From: Montifringilla adamsi
Lineage: Eukaryota; Chordata; Aves; Passeriformes; Passeridae
Assembly: GCA_017590115.1 (NCBI GenBank)
Contig: JAGGNK010003335.1
Coordinates: 15,314,494 to 15,378,493 of the forward strand
Direction of reading: 5' to 3'
Length of the DNA: 64,000 bases
The position numbers and the translations under genes were made by a program. Each line of letters starts with the position of its first letter. The stretch's first letter is position 1. The notes beneath the pieces are model-generated. The model was not told the DNA's origin and ran no database searches. It saw nothing but the letters and a program-made list of their open reading frames with translations. Shown in pieces: positions 24,406 through 35,010 of this stretch.

Positions 24406-26812
24406 CAGGCAGTGCCCAGCCAGCTGGGCACACTCCATGCAGTTGTGGTTTCTTGTTTCTCTCCAGTGCAGTTGCACAGTCGTGTGTGGCTGTGCCAGGT
24501 CCATTCACACCTGAGTGTCACTGTGCTCCGTGCTGAAATCTCCTGTTTGTCCAGCCAGCAGTGCTGGATCCACTTAGCTCCAGGGGCTCCTGGGGAGGTG
24601 ACAGCGCTGTGCTGAGCACATCTGGCCATCCTTGAGCCACCTGGGCGGGGCAGCTGGGCCCCCACAGGTGTGGGAGCAGCGTGGGGAGCTGCAGCCACAG
24701 CCAGCAGCCCCTGCCCCCGAGCCCGTCCCTGTGCAGGTGACACCGAGGGGACAGGGACAGCACACCAGGGACAGGGACCTGCCCCACAGGAACACCTTGA
24801 CCACAGGGCACGACGAGTGACCAGCTGCAGGATTTAACATCTCTACACAACAGGCCAACACTGATAGCTGCAATGCAGCTCTGGGAGCCCCAGAGAGGAC
24901 AGAGGGTTCCAGCAAACTTCTGAAACGAAGCAGTTTAAAAAGCCAGAGGAATGTGTCCAGCATCCCAATATGTGCTTTCAAAAATGCCTGAGCCACAAGG
25001 GATTTCATTTTTTCTAAAGTTACTGGGTTTTTTCTGAAACACCCTCAGAGCTTTCTGAAGTCACGTGGACCCTGCTGGACAGCCCTGCCACACTTCCCAG
25101 GGAACAGCACCAGGAAAAGCAACGACAAATTACAAGAGACACCAGAACAAAGTAGGAATTAATGGGGTTGACATCAGTTGGAAATAAATCTTTTTTTTTT
25201 TTAAGGACAGTCACATGTATCACATACCTGCTCATTTCAAAGCTGCAGGAGTTAGAAATTCCACTCTAATCCTGCCATAAATGTGCATCCGGACATTTCT
25301 GTGTTCCCCTCTGCACCAGGCATGATCTCCAGGCCAAGCCCATGGCAGCTCACATCTCTGGGGCACAGCAGACACCCACAGAAGAAAGGAAAGGAAATGG
25401 TTTGGGAAGGAGCACGCTCCATGCCAAGGGCTGGCAAGCAGGAGGGAGCTGATAATTTTTAAACTTCTGTCCAGGCATCTGCTGGTAGACACGAGAGCAC
25501 AGCGGAGGCTCTGCCTCACCTGCTGTGCAGAGCAGCAGGCAGCCTGCTCTGGCTGCAGAGCAGCACAGAAAATTAATTTCCAGCAATTATTTGTGCTCTG
25601 GCCAAAGACCTCGAGTGTGAACCAACCAGAGGAAAGCTCCAGGACACCTACATCTGCTGCTCCAAATGCATTCAAGGGCCCAGGAAATCTTATTCAAACC
25701 TCTCTTATTCCAAGCACACAAAAAGCCACAAAAAGCCATTTCTGCTGAGCAGGCACAGGGCTGCCCAGTGCCCAGCACTCCCCAGGCTGGGTGCTCCCAG
25801 CTCCCTCCCAGCCTCACAGGCTCCTCACTTGCAGAGGACACATCCTGTGTCCATGTCAGACACTGAGTTTGCAGGGCTGTATTTCTTTTCTGCTAAGTCA
25901 AGATTCTTTTTCCAAGTAGGTGTCAGGTAGGGTTAGGTTAACAGCCTGATCTGGGGAATGGAAGAATTATAGCTTTAAACAAAACAAACAAAACAAGACA
26001 AGCAAACAAAAGTGATAGGGTAGAATCAGTTCTCAGCATTTGGCCAGTATTAGTGGCCCCAGGGGCAGGACTGGGTTCTGGAGGACACATCAGCCAGATT
26101 ATCCCACACAAGAGCCCTCAGCCACTGCCAAGGGCCACACAAACACTCCAAGGCCTGGGGGGCTGCTCAGTGCCCAGGCAGACTGCCCAGACCCTGCAGG
26201 TCACCTCACCCTCATGCTTCCCGTCCTGCCACCAACAGCCAGCCCACCCAAGGAGGGATCAGAGGAGCCGATTTTGAGCAGTTACCTGCAAGGCAGCGCA
26301 ACCCACCACTGGAGAAGGGGCAGGGGAAGCGCCCAGACTTCTCCTTACCAGCAGCTTCTCTAGTTCTTAAAAAAAGCCATCTGAGGAAATGGGGTCCTTT
26401 GAAACAAGACAAACCACAGCAAAGCATGAAGCTTTTACAACTTGACTAAATTACCTCTCTTACAATTTCAGGAATTACATTCTGGCACATTGCAAGTCTC
26501 CAGTAAGTAATCCCCAAATGCAAACCCAATGAGAGAAGCGAATCAGAAGGGAAGAGTCACAGCAGCATATATTACCATTTTTTAAATAAAAACAAAGAAT
26601 TGGAAGACTTTACAACACAGCAAATACAAGCAGAAGTGCTGGCAAATTACAGAGCACTTGGGGAAGACTTTTTTTTTTTTTTTAAGCATAACCCAGTGCT
26701 GGTGCTGATTTGCCAGCGGGCTGTAAGGGGGCTGCCATGGGCCTCAGGAGGGCACTTGGACCCAGCACTGCCAGGCAGGCCCCTCACCCAGCCAGGGGAC
26801 AAACATGACACT

Positions 26813-27077
26813 GACATGGCACTGAGAGCCCCCGTGGTGCCCCCAGGCCCTGCAGCAGTGCCAGTGCCAGTGTGTGTGGGGACAGGACCCCTCCCTCAGC
26901 CCGGGCAGGGTCTGGCAGGACCCCTGCAGACCCCCACTCCTGGCAGAGCAGACATGGCACTGAGAGCCCCCGGGGCCTGCAGCAGTGCCAGTGCCAGGCT
27001 GTGTGGGGACAGGACCCCTCCCTCAGCCCGGGCAGGGTCTGGCAGGACCCCTGCAGACCCCCACTCCTGGCAGAGCT
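26813..27077. repeat. Two-copy tandem duplication (138 and 127 bp)
   Basis: GACATGGCACTGAGAGCCCC starts each copy (26813 and 26951), and both end in CCCCCACTCCTGGCAGAGC. An 11-bp difference follows the first block. Otherwise the copies are very similar. Confidence 0.9.
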
Positions 27078-28759
27078 GGGTGGACAGTGACTGGTGGGAG
27101 AAAAGCTCAGGGGACTGAGTGACCAGCCCAGCACACAGACTGAGCTCTGGCTCCATCCTGCCCCACCCCAGCCGCTGCTCCCAGGCTCGTTCTCCAGGCA
27201 GGCGAGCACACTGTGCCCGGGATTTACAGAGCAGCCCTGTCTCATCACACACTTTTTTCTGTTGAGTTGGACTCAGTGACAAGGACAAAACTATCTATTA
27301 GGAAACAAATTACAGTTATTTAGTACTTCTAAAAAACGGCTGGCTTTTAGAATCACTTTGCCTTTTAATATTTAATGACCCAGATCAAGAACAGAATGCT
27401 CCCGGAGGAGCAGCCAGCTGGCAGGCAGCCCAGGGGAAAGAATTCTCTGGGATCATGGAGCACCTTCTCCAACAGCTGCGTTTGGTGGGATCTGGGAAAT
27501 GAAACTCCATTGGCTTTGATTTCTGAACTGGAGCAAGCACATCACGTGGATAACATGGAGCCCTTCCCTAAGCAGAGAGCAGAGGAGCGTGCTCAGCCAG
27601 AGCAGTTCCCTGGCCTGCAGAGAAGGGCAGCCCTGACGTGGGGCTCTCGGCACCCTCGCCAGCAGCTCACCCACCAACGGCACAAACCTGGCACCAGAAA
27701 CCACCACCAAACCAAAACACATCTCTAACTGCATGGCAAAGAATTTACGGGCTAAAACTCTGGGGATTAAAGCATTGGGGACTGAAAATATAATGCCTGA
27801 GAGTTGCTGTTTCATCCAAAATGAGTATTTGATTGCAGTTCCTGTAGGAGGAAAAAAGTGGGTTGTTTCCCCATCAGGTCCTACGGCACTTGTTTCCCAC
27901 GTGGTGCCACAACTGTTAATTCATCCCAGACATGGCATAGGCTGCTGCAGGGCACCATCCTGTGTAAGAAAAGCATGCACAGAACAGGACTGCTGAGGAA
28001 GAACCCTCTGCTTGGGAGAGTACAAAACTCTGGCCAGGAGTGAGACACAGAAGGGACCTGACTCCCCGTTGCAAAAGGCAATCAACATTCACCTGGATGA
28101 CAAACTGCATTGCAAAGCACAAGATAATTCAGTGATCTCAGATAATACCAGAACATTACTGCAACTTCCATACTAATACGAGTGCCAGGCTAAAGAAATA
28201 CTGCCATCAGCCTGGTATGAAAGAAAACACAAAGCTTTAGGAAAGGCAGGGAAATTGCATTTTAAGGCTAACACAGTTACCTAGTACAATTATGATGTGC
28301 AATCACAGGTGCTCCAAAACTCTGATATAACAAAATTCTGATGTAAAAGGAATCTTGTGTTCTAAGCTAAAAAGGTTGACAACTCCAGAAAAAAACTGTT
28401 CGATAAACCTAGCCCTTCTAGTTTTTCCTGTTGCAGAACACAAGTTCATTTAAAAAGCACAAGGTTTTCAAGGCCTGTTCTGTACCAAAATTGGAGGCTT
28501 CTCCACATGTGCTGCTTTGAAATGGCAGTAGGGGCATAATTACATTATCGATGTAACTTGCTCTCTCCGAGGCCCAATCATGTGAAACAAAGAGCCATTT
28601 ACATAAATCTTTCACTAAATAGCAGGTTCTATTACCCAGTATTTAAACAGAAATAGACTCAATTTCCTACGCGTAAGGGTGAAAGAAATAACACTGCAAG
28701 TCTGCGAGCAGATGTAATAATGGCTGGGAGAGGCGAAGAGCCCCAAAACCGGTGTCCAG

Positions 28760-29130
28760 GCAGGCACAGCCACTGCAAGGTCCCGTTCCCCGGGGTGGGA
28801 TGGCCTGTCCCCCTGGTCCGTGCGTTCCGGGAGCTCCGGAGGCAGCACAGCCCTGTCCCCCGTGCCCCGGCCGGTGCCGGTGATGCTCGCCCCGGGCGGG
28901 CGCGGGAGCTGGGACAGCCGGAGCCTCAGAACCCCCGGGCCCCGCTGACCCCAGCCCGGCCCCCAGCCCTCCGCACCCCGCTGGCCCCGGTGTCCCTCCG
29001 TCCCTCTGTCCCCGCAGTCCCGTTGTCCCTCTGTCCCTGTCCCGTTGTCCCTCGGCACCTCCCGGGCAGTGGCGCCACCGTGTGGACGTCCCGTAGCGCT
29101 GCGAGGGGACCCGGGAGAGACCCCGGGAGA
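28760..29130. promoter_or_regulatory. CpG-rich block without an assigned gene
   Basis: About 370 bp of GC-rich, CpG-dense sequence (for example GCCCCGGCCGGTGCCGGTGA and CCCCGGGCGGGCGCGGGAGC), flanked by AT-richer DNA on the left and the ACAG minisatellite on the right. No recognisable first exon on either strand. It could be an unannotated promoter or simply GC-rich repeat-flanking DNA. Confidence 0.4.
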
Positions 29131-29500
29131 GGCACCCGGGAGAGAGACAGACAGACACCCCGGGAGAGAGACAGACAGACAGACATCCCGGGAGAGGGAC
29201 AGACAGACAGACATCCCGGGAGAGAGACAGACAGACAGACATCCCGGGAGAGAGACAGACAGACAGACATCCCGGGAGAGAGACAGACAGACAGACATCC
29301 CGGGAGAGAGACAGACAGACAGACATCCCGGGAGAGAGAGACAGACAGACAGACATCCCGGGAGAGAGACAGACAAACAGACATCCCGGGAGAGAGACAG
29401 ACAAACAGACATCCCGGGAGAGGGACAGACAGACAGACACCCCGGGAGAGGGACAGACAGACAGACACCCCGGGAGAGGGACAGACAGACACCCCGGGCT
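29131..29500. repeat. 26-bp (ACAG)-rich minisatellite
   Basis: About fourteen units of GAGAGACAGACAGACAGACA plus TCCCGG. Variants are GAGAGG for GAGAGA, CACCCC for CATCCC, and ACAAACAG. It starts where the CpG-rich block at 28760-29130 ends. Confidence 0.93.
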
Positions 29501-31352
29501 CAGGGACCCCTGGCCCGCAGCAGCCACACGCCATCCCACAGAATGCCAAAGGCTGGAAAACAGGGACAGGTATCCCAACACTTCTCCTAAAATCGTTATT
29601 GCGCTCCTGTAATAAATTTCTTTCCAGAATGATTTGTTTATTCCAAGGACTTTTCTCCTCTGTCATACTGACTGGACCTAAAGCAACCACAGAGCTGACT
29701 TTGCCTGTAACCCCACCCATGGTTCCAAATTATTTTTCCCACCCCACTGTTGTCTTTGAGTGTTTCCAGAAATCCTCAGTACCTCAGCCTGGGGGTCCCG
29801 GGGGTTCCAGGGCCATCCCTCGCATTGCTCCAACCAGAACAAGCCGTTCCTCGCTTGCAAAAACCCAGCAAATAAAACAACACCAAGAATTCCTCTGCTC
29901 TCACCCATCATCCAGCAAATGCATCGACAGTTTTCCACTAACAGCACCAAGCAGAATGGGTCACCTTGGCCATTATTCCGAACCCAGGGAGTTCAGGCCC
30001 CACGTACCTTTGCTGGCTGAACGTGTGCTGTCGTTTCCAGAAGCAGCAGGTACCAGTGGCATTTCTCAGAAGTTTTTGCAGGGGAATCACTGGGCTGCAC
30101 AGAGTTCTGCAGCACACAGACATCACTGCAGCTCACACAGAGCACTTCGTATAAAATCAAAAGATTTCAAAGCAATGAAGGGCTGGGTTTACATGTTTGA
30201 TCTACATGTAAGCCCACATAAATCAAAACTGCAGCCTCAAAGACTTGCAAAAATAATAATGTTTAAATTCATAAATATTCCAATTCCTTCTTTTTTAACT
30301 GCAGGGAAATAAGGCAAAGATATTGCAAATTCAGCTAAAGCTTTCCAGATTCCTCCACTTGTCTTCTGCTTTGGAAGGGTGGTGGCTGTGAATAAATGTA
30401 AATTAAAAACCCACTGCACAGATTAGTCACAGTGATAAAGATTGATAAATACAAAACCCTTTCACATATGGACATGCATATTTCAAATACAGATCAATTA
30501 ATCACACCTGAACAAAATGTTTTGTTCCCAGGTCACGGACTCACTTTAAAACGACCCCTACAATCAATTAAAGGCTACCCAAAAAACCCCAAATCCCACA
30601 GTGGTGCTTTCTACTGTGCAAGGGACCTCTCCACTGTCCAAGGGACCTCTGTGCTCCATCCCCATGGACCACAAATTGCAGCTGATACACAAAATCCCCC
30701 AGCTGGGGACACACGTGGGATTTCTGTGGGCCAGGAGATGTCTTGGCACTAACGTGGCCTTGAAGAACCCCAAGAGCTTTGGCTCTGGTGCCTCTGAGAG
30801 CCTGTCTGGTCACACCTTCCCACCCTGATTTGCAGCACAACAACATTCCAAGGCTCCACCTGCAGAGTCCCAACAGAGAGAACCAGGGCAGGAGCCCTCA
30901 AGTCAACTTTAACCAAGGCATTTATTAGTAACTCTGGGAATCACCTCTCCAGTGCCACTGCATTCTGGGTGAGAGCCCTGCAACACTCTGCACCACCTAC
31001 AAACAGGGATGATTTAACCTCCAGTTAAACTGTTTAACCTCCCAGCTCTGCTCTCCTGCTGCTGCCAGCCTCACTGCTCAGCTCCAGCCGCCCTTCCTGG
31101 GCGTGGAACACGGGGAACAATTCCCTGTGCACTCCTGCTTTGGCTCAAACCCTTCACCACCAAGAGCACTAACTCTGCTTCTCCTTTCACCTTGAACTGC
31201 CAAGCACTCAAGACAGTCAGCAAGAGGTTGAGTTCTCTTTTCCAAGTTTGCTCCAAGTTTTCCCACGCCTTTCAGAGCACATCCGTCGGTTCGCCATGGT
31301 GTGGCAGCCAACAACAGTTAGTGAGCGAGGCTGCCCGAGCCTGCCAGAGAGC

Positions 31353-31824
31353 AGCTCTGGAGTTTTGCAGCAGGGCATGAGAGGAATTGGTTGCTTTTTT
31401 GCTCTTGGGTTTGGTTTTTCTTCAGAGAAACCCTTAAACGCCTTTTTGTGTGCTCCTGTTCTAAGGCAAAACAAGAACAGCTGAAGAAACTTAACAAAAA
31501 CCACAAAAAATAGACTCCAGACTAAGCATCTTTACCTGTATTTACTGTTCAAAGTCCTGGCAGTTGCAGAGATATTTGGATTTTGAGGCTGCCAGCTCTG
31601 GAGTTTTGCAGCAGGGCATGAGAAGAATTGGTTGCTTTTTTGCTCTTGGGTTTGGTTTTTCTTCAGAGAAACCCTTAAACGCCTTTTTGTGTGCTCCTGT
31701 TCTAAGGCAAAACAAGAACAGCTGAAGAAACTTAACAAAAACCACAAAAAATAGACTCCAGACTAAGCATCTTTACCTGTATTTACTGTTCAAAGTCCTG
31801 GCAGTTGCAGAGATATTTGGATTT
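31353..31824. repeat. 241-bp tandem duplication
   Basis: Copy 1 (31353-31593) and copy 2 (31594-31824) are nearly identical; a one-base difference is visible near AGGAATTGG/AGAATTGG. Both begin AGCTCTGGAGTTTTGCAGCA and end near GAGATATTTGGATTT. The small ORFs inside are byproducts. Confidence 0.92.
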
Positions 31825-32071
31825 TTCCTTTGTAAAAGAATATCATACACAGGACAGTTTGGGTTTTGGTACAGGGGTCTGCTTCTATTATTGAGCCATT
31901 AAACACCAGAAAAAAAATAGGTGCTCAATGAGAGGTATTTGGATTTTTCCTTTGTAAAAGAATATTATACCCAGGACAGTTTGGGTTTTGGTACAGGGCA
32001 CACCACCACTCCAGGGGTCTGCTTCTATTATTGAGCCATTAAACAGCAGAAAAAAAATAGGTGCTCAATTA
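31814..32071. repeat. 122-bp tandem duplication nested on the end of the previous one
   Basis: Copy 1 is about 31814-31935 and copy 2 about 31936-32071. Shared sequence runs from TATTTGGATTTTTCCTTTGT to AAAAAAATAGGTGCTCAA. Copy 2 carries about 17 extra bases (CACACCACCACTCCAGG region). The first copy starts inside the last bases of the 241-bp duplication, so the two events overlap. Confidence 0.88.
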
Positions 32072-34179
32072 AACCAAAGCCACATTTTTTAGAGATTCCT
32101 GTATTTCATCCACCATTCCCACCAGAGACACTTCAGCTGACCCCGCTGAGATCACGTGCAGAAACCTGGTGAGTTCATCAAGTCCAATGCCATCTTTCCA
32201 GGCTTTCAGCAAACAGGAAAAACTTGTTATTTTTCAGCAGAAGTGCAACACGTCATCTTCCACTCCTACCCTGACCCATAAAGCAATCCAGTTTGTAAAG
32301 ATCTGACCATTTTTGGTGGAAGGTCAGCAGCAGAGCTGACTGTCCAGCTGCGGGATGGCAGCAGCAGCAGCCAGGCTGCACAGGGCAGGTCACAGTGGCA
32401 CTGCAGTGGCACAGTGCAGGGACTCTGCCCGTCACTGGCAGCCCTGGGCACTGCCCGAGGCCAGCGGGTGCCTCGGCTCTGCCCGTCAGGGCTGGGCCAT
32501 GGCCAGAGCCAGATCTGTGCTGCTGAGCTGGTGACAGGCCCAGGGCAGCGCTGGGCTCAGCCTGTGCCCCCCACCCCATGCCCCCAGCCCAGAGGGGATG
32601 CAGGGAGGGATGGGGGCTCTGGATGCAGCAGAAATGGCACCAGCAGCATGTGACAAGTGGCCCATTGCCTCGGCTGTCAGCTCACCTGGATGCTGTAGGA
32701 AAGGTCAAACTTTTGCCGTGTGAAATAAGAGCATTTATTGGGTAAATCAAGCCAGCGTATTACCAAAAATGAAAGCAGTACTTTGGAGGCTGGGGAAGCA
32801 AATCCCTGCTCTGCTTGGTCCACAGTCCCCAGGACACGGAACCTGTGGGATAGGACTGAGCAAGGGCAGAGCTCAGCTCCTGGCTGCAGGCATCACCCTG
32901 TGACATGTCCACATGATGGGAACAGCTGACACAGCCAGGAGGAGTGACAGTGGTTGAGAAACATCATAATTACCAAAGAACAATAAATATTGATTTTATA
33001 AGTGCATATTTGTGTCTAGTTTTATTGTAAACACTGTCAGGCAGTTTTGCCTGGTTACTTTTTTCTTATCTTAAGCCAGCAAACTCTCCAGCAAGCCCAA
33101 CAAACTGAGATCAAACAGGTCATATCTGAGGGAAGGGATCTGCCTGACAGCAATTTCTGATTTGGGAAGTCTCACCTGCCCTCAGTGATACCCCAAGGAC
33201 AACATTTTTTGACGCTGCAGATACTGATATGACGAGTGAAGCCAATCAAGTATCTCCTGTAGATTGATGTACTTTTAAAAAAGAAACCCTCAGTACCCAC
33301 TGCACAATTTCAGCAGAAGACACATGGAAGTGTAGGAGCTAGAACAGTATTATTTTGAATAATTTCAGTATTGCAGAGAAACCTTGTAACCTTCCACAGG
33401 AAAAGAGAAACTTGGCCATAAATTACCCTGCCTGGGCTTGCAGCCTCAGCGTGAAGAAGCCTCTAGCTCATCAGGGTCTCGGGGCAATACAGGAGTTAAG
33501 GCTGCACTGACACCACTCCTGAATATAAAAAGTAATAAGTTAATGCTTTAGAGAAAAAATACCATTTCCCCTGTTTGCCTCAGGCTCTCACAGCACAGCC
33601 CCTGTGCTCTGTGCAAAGGATCCCCATCATTGCTTCATCTCACTAATTAGAGTTTACCTGCTGCAGATTACAACATGGGATTAGTATTAAGCAAGAGCTG
33701 TCCTGCTCACCCTCAGCCTGGTCCCGAGAAGTGCTGAGCAGCATTCAGGGGAGTTTTAATTCAGCCCTTCCTTGTAGGGAGGCTAAAACTTAATAACTTC
33801 TATTCAGAATAATAAATTCACATACATTTTTTAATACCTCCAGGTTTGGGAAGGGTTTTCAATTTCCCCATAAATCAGACCCCAAAGGAATCCCTGTGTC
33901 ACTGAGGCAGGTGTCAGACCAGTAAAACCTCGGGAAATGCTTGTGACCCTGCAGGGCGCAGAGAGAGAGCTGCAACAGCAGTGCCATTGTTGGTGTTCAG
34001 CAAGGTAAACCCAGAGAGGCACTGCTGGGACAAACAGAGCACAAACCTGGGAATCCACTGGTACCTGAACCCCTGTGCAGCTGCCCTGTACGGGTGTACC
34101 AGCTGGCACCAGCAGTGACTGTGACCTGCACCGGTACAGGCTGGTCCAGTACTGACTGCAGCTGCACTGGTACTGACTG

Positions 34180-34440
34180 CACACCTGTGCTGATATCACC
34201 TGCACAGCTGCGCTGGTATCACCTGCACTGGTACCGCCTGCACACCTGCACTGATATCACCTGCACTGGTACTGCCTGCACACCTACACTGGTATCACCT
34301 GCACACCTGCACTGGTATCACCTGCACTGGTATCGCCTGCACTGGTACCACCTGCACACCTTCACTGATATCACCTGCACTGGTACTGCCTGCACACCTG
34401 CACTGGTATCACCTGCACACCTGCCCTGGTACCGCCTGCC
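34180..34440. repeat. CACCTGCACTGGTAT minisatellite 3' of GRXCR2
   Basis: Repeated blocks CACCTGCACTGGTATCACCT, CTGCACACCTGCACTGG and TGATATCAC, with a period of about 24-39 bp. Diverged versions extend left to about 34090. It lies about 390 bp downstream of the GRXCR2 stop on the transcribed strand, so it could fall in the 3' UTR. Confidence 0.85.
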
Positions 34441-34830
34441 CACCTGCCAGGGGCTGCCGCTGCCCCTCTCCTGCTGGTGGAGCTCCCCGCGGTCAGCCCG
34501 GGCACCAGCGCCCAGGGGAGGAAGGGCAGTGCCAGCACAGGCTCCGTCCCGGCCGAGTCCCAGCTGCAGGGACAGCTGCTCGGGCGCGTTGGCTCCGAAT
34601 GACGAGCACTCCTCTGGCTCAGGGGGGCCCTGCTCTGGGGTCGGGGACACGCTCACCCTGCCCGCCCGGCTCAGCCCGGCCCCGGGGCTGGGCAGGCGCG
34701 CAGGGCAGCCCGGAGCGCGGCCGGGAGCGGAGGAGCGGCTCCACGCTGCCGGTGGGATGTGCACGGAGCGCCTGTCCCGTCTGTCACCCGCTGTCCCCGC
34801 CGCAGATGGCCGAGCTCCCGGGCGTGCGGG

Positions 34831-35010
34831 TCAGGCGGCGCACACCCGGCACGGCTGCAGCCCGCTCTCGTCGCACGCCGGACACCGCAGCGCCCGGTAG
34901 GACTCCCGGAATCGGTTCGCCAGCATGGAGAACTTGCTTCCGTGGCACAGCGAGCAGGGAGCGCAGCCCGAGCCTTTGCACTGCGAACAGCCGTGCTCGG
35001 CATTGCCCTC
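34831..35010 (-). CDS. GRXCR2: GRXCR2 coding exon 3 with cysteine-rich C-terminus
   Basis: This exon holds 59 codons plus a TGA stop, after an acceptor ending in GTCTGCTTCAG. It encodes the zinc-finger-like Cys-rich module with cysteines at residues 196/199, 204/207/210, 231/234 and 242/245, all in CxxC spacing. Between them is the nearly invariant family stretch CSLCHGSKFSMLANRF followed by ESYRALRCPAC. The CxxC pairs resemble a DnaJ-type zinc-binding module and are all present. The exon lies in a GC-rich block, and a minisatellite begins about 390 bp beyond the stop. Confidence 0.94.
   Translation of the reverse strand, partial: EGNAEHGCSQCKGSGCAPCSLCHGSKFSMLANRFRESYRALRCPACDESGLQPCRVCAA

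Larger units (their letters stand above)
17489..28759. other. Intergenic, repeats only
   Basis: Minisatellites account for the GC-rich patches. The rest is AT-rich spacer, with an (ATTT)n run at 22559-22576, a poly(T) near 26669 and an AAAC-rich tract near 25979. PRELID2, expected on the GRXCR2 side in mammals, could not be recognised. Confidence 0.6.
29501..34089. other. Intergenic, downstream of GRXCR2
   Basis: Mostly AT-rich unique sequence plus the overlapping tandem duplications at 31353-32071. Minus-strand poly(A)-like hexamers (ATTAAA) occur near 33755 and 33830, but none lies close to the GRXCR2 stop, so the transcript end is undetermined. Confidence 0.6.

Noticed and set aside
28615..30312. 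ORFs of 265-530 codons rich in RETDRQ or CLSVCLS
   Set aside because: Produced by the 26-bp ACAG minisatellite and adjoining GC-rich DNA. No family similarity; frames on both strands are open through the same array.
1..34830. Search for PRELID2 exons, expected beside GRXCR2 in mammals
   Set aside because: No translated segment resembles the PRELI/MSF1 family. Short exons could be missed by eye, so this is not proof of absence.
34094..34900. Plus-strand ORF of 268 codons overlapping GRXCR2 exon 3
   Set aside because: Its first half is minisatellite and its second half is antisense to a real exon in GC-rich DNA.
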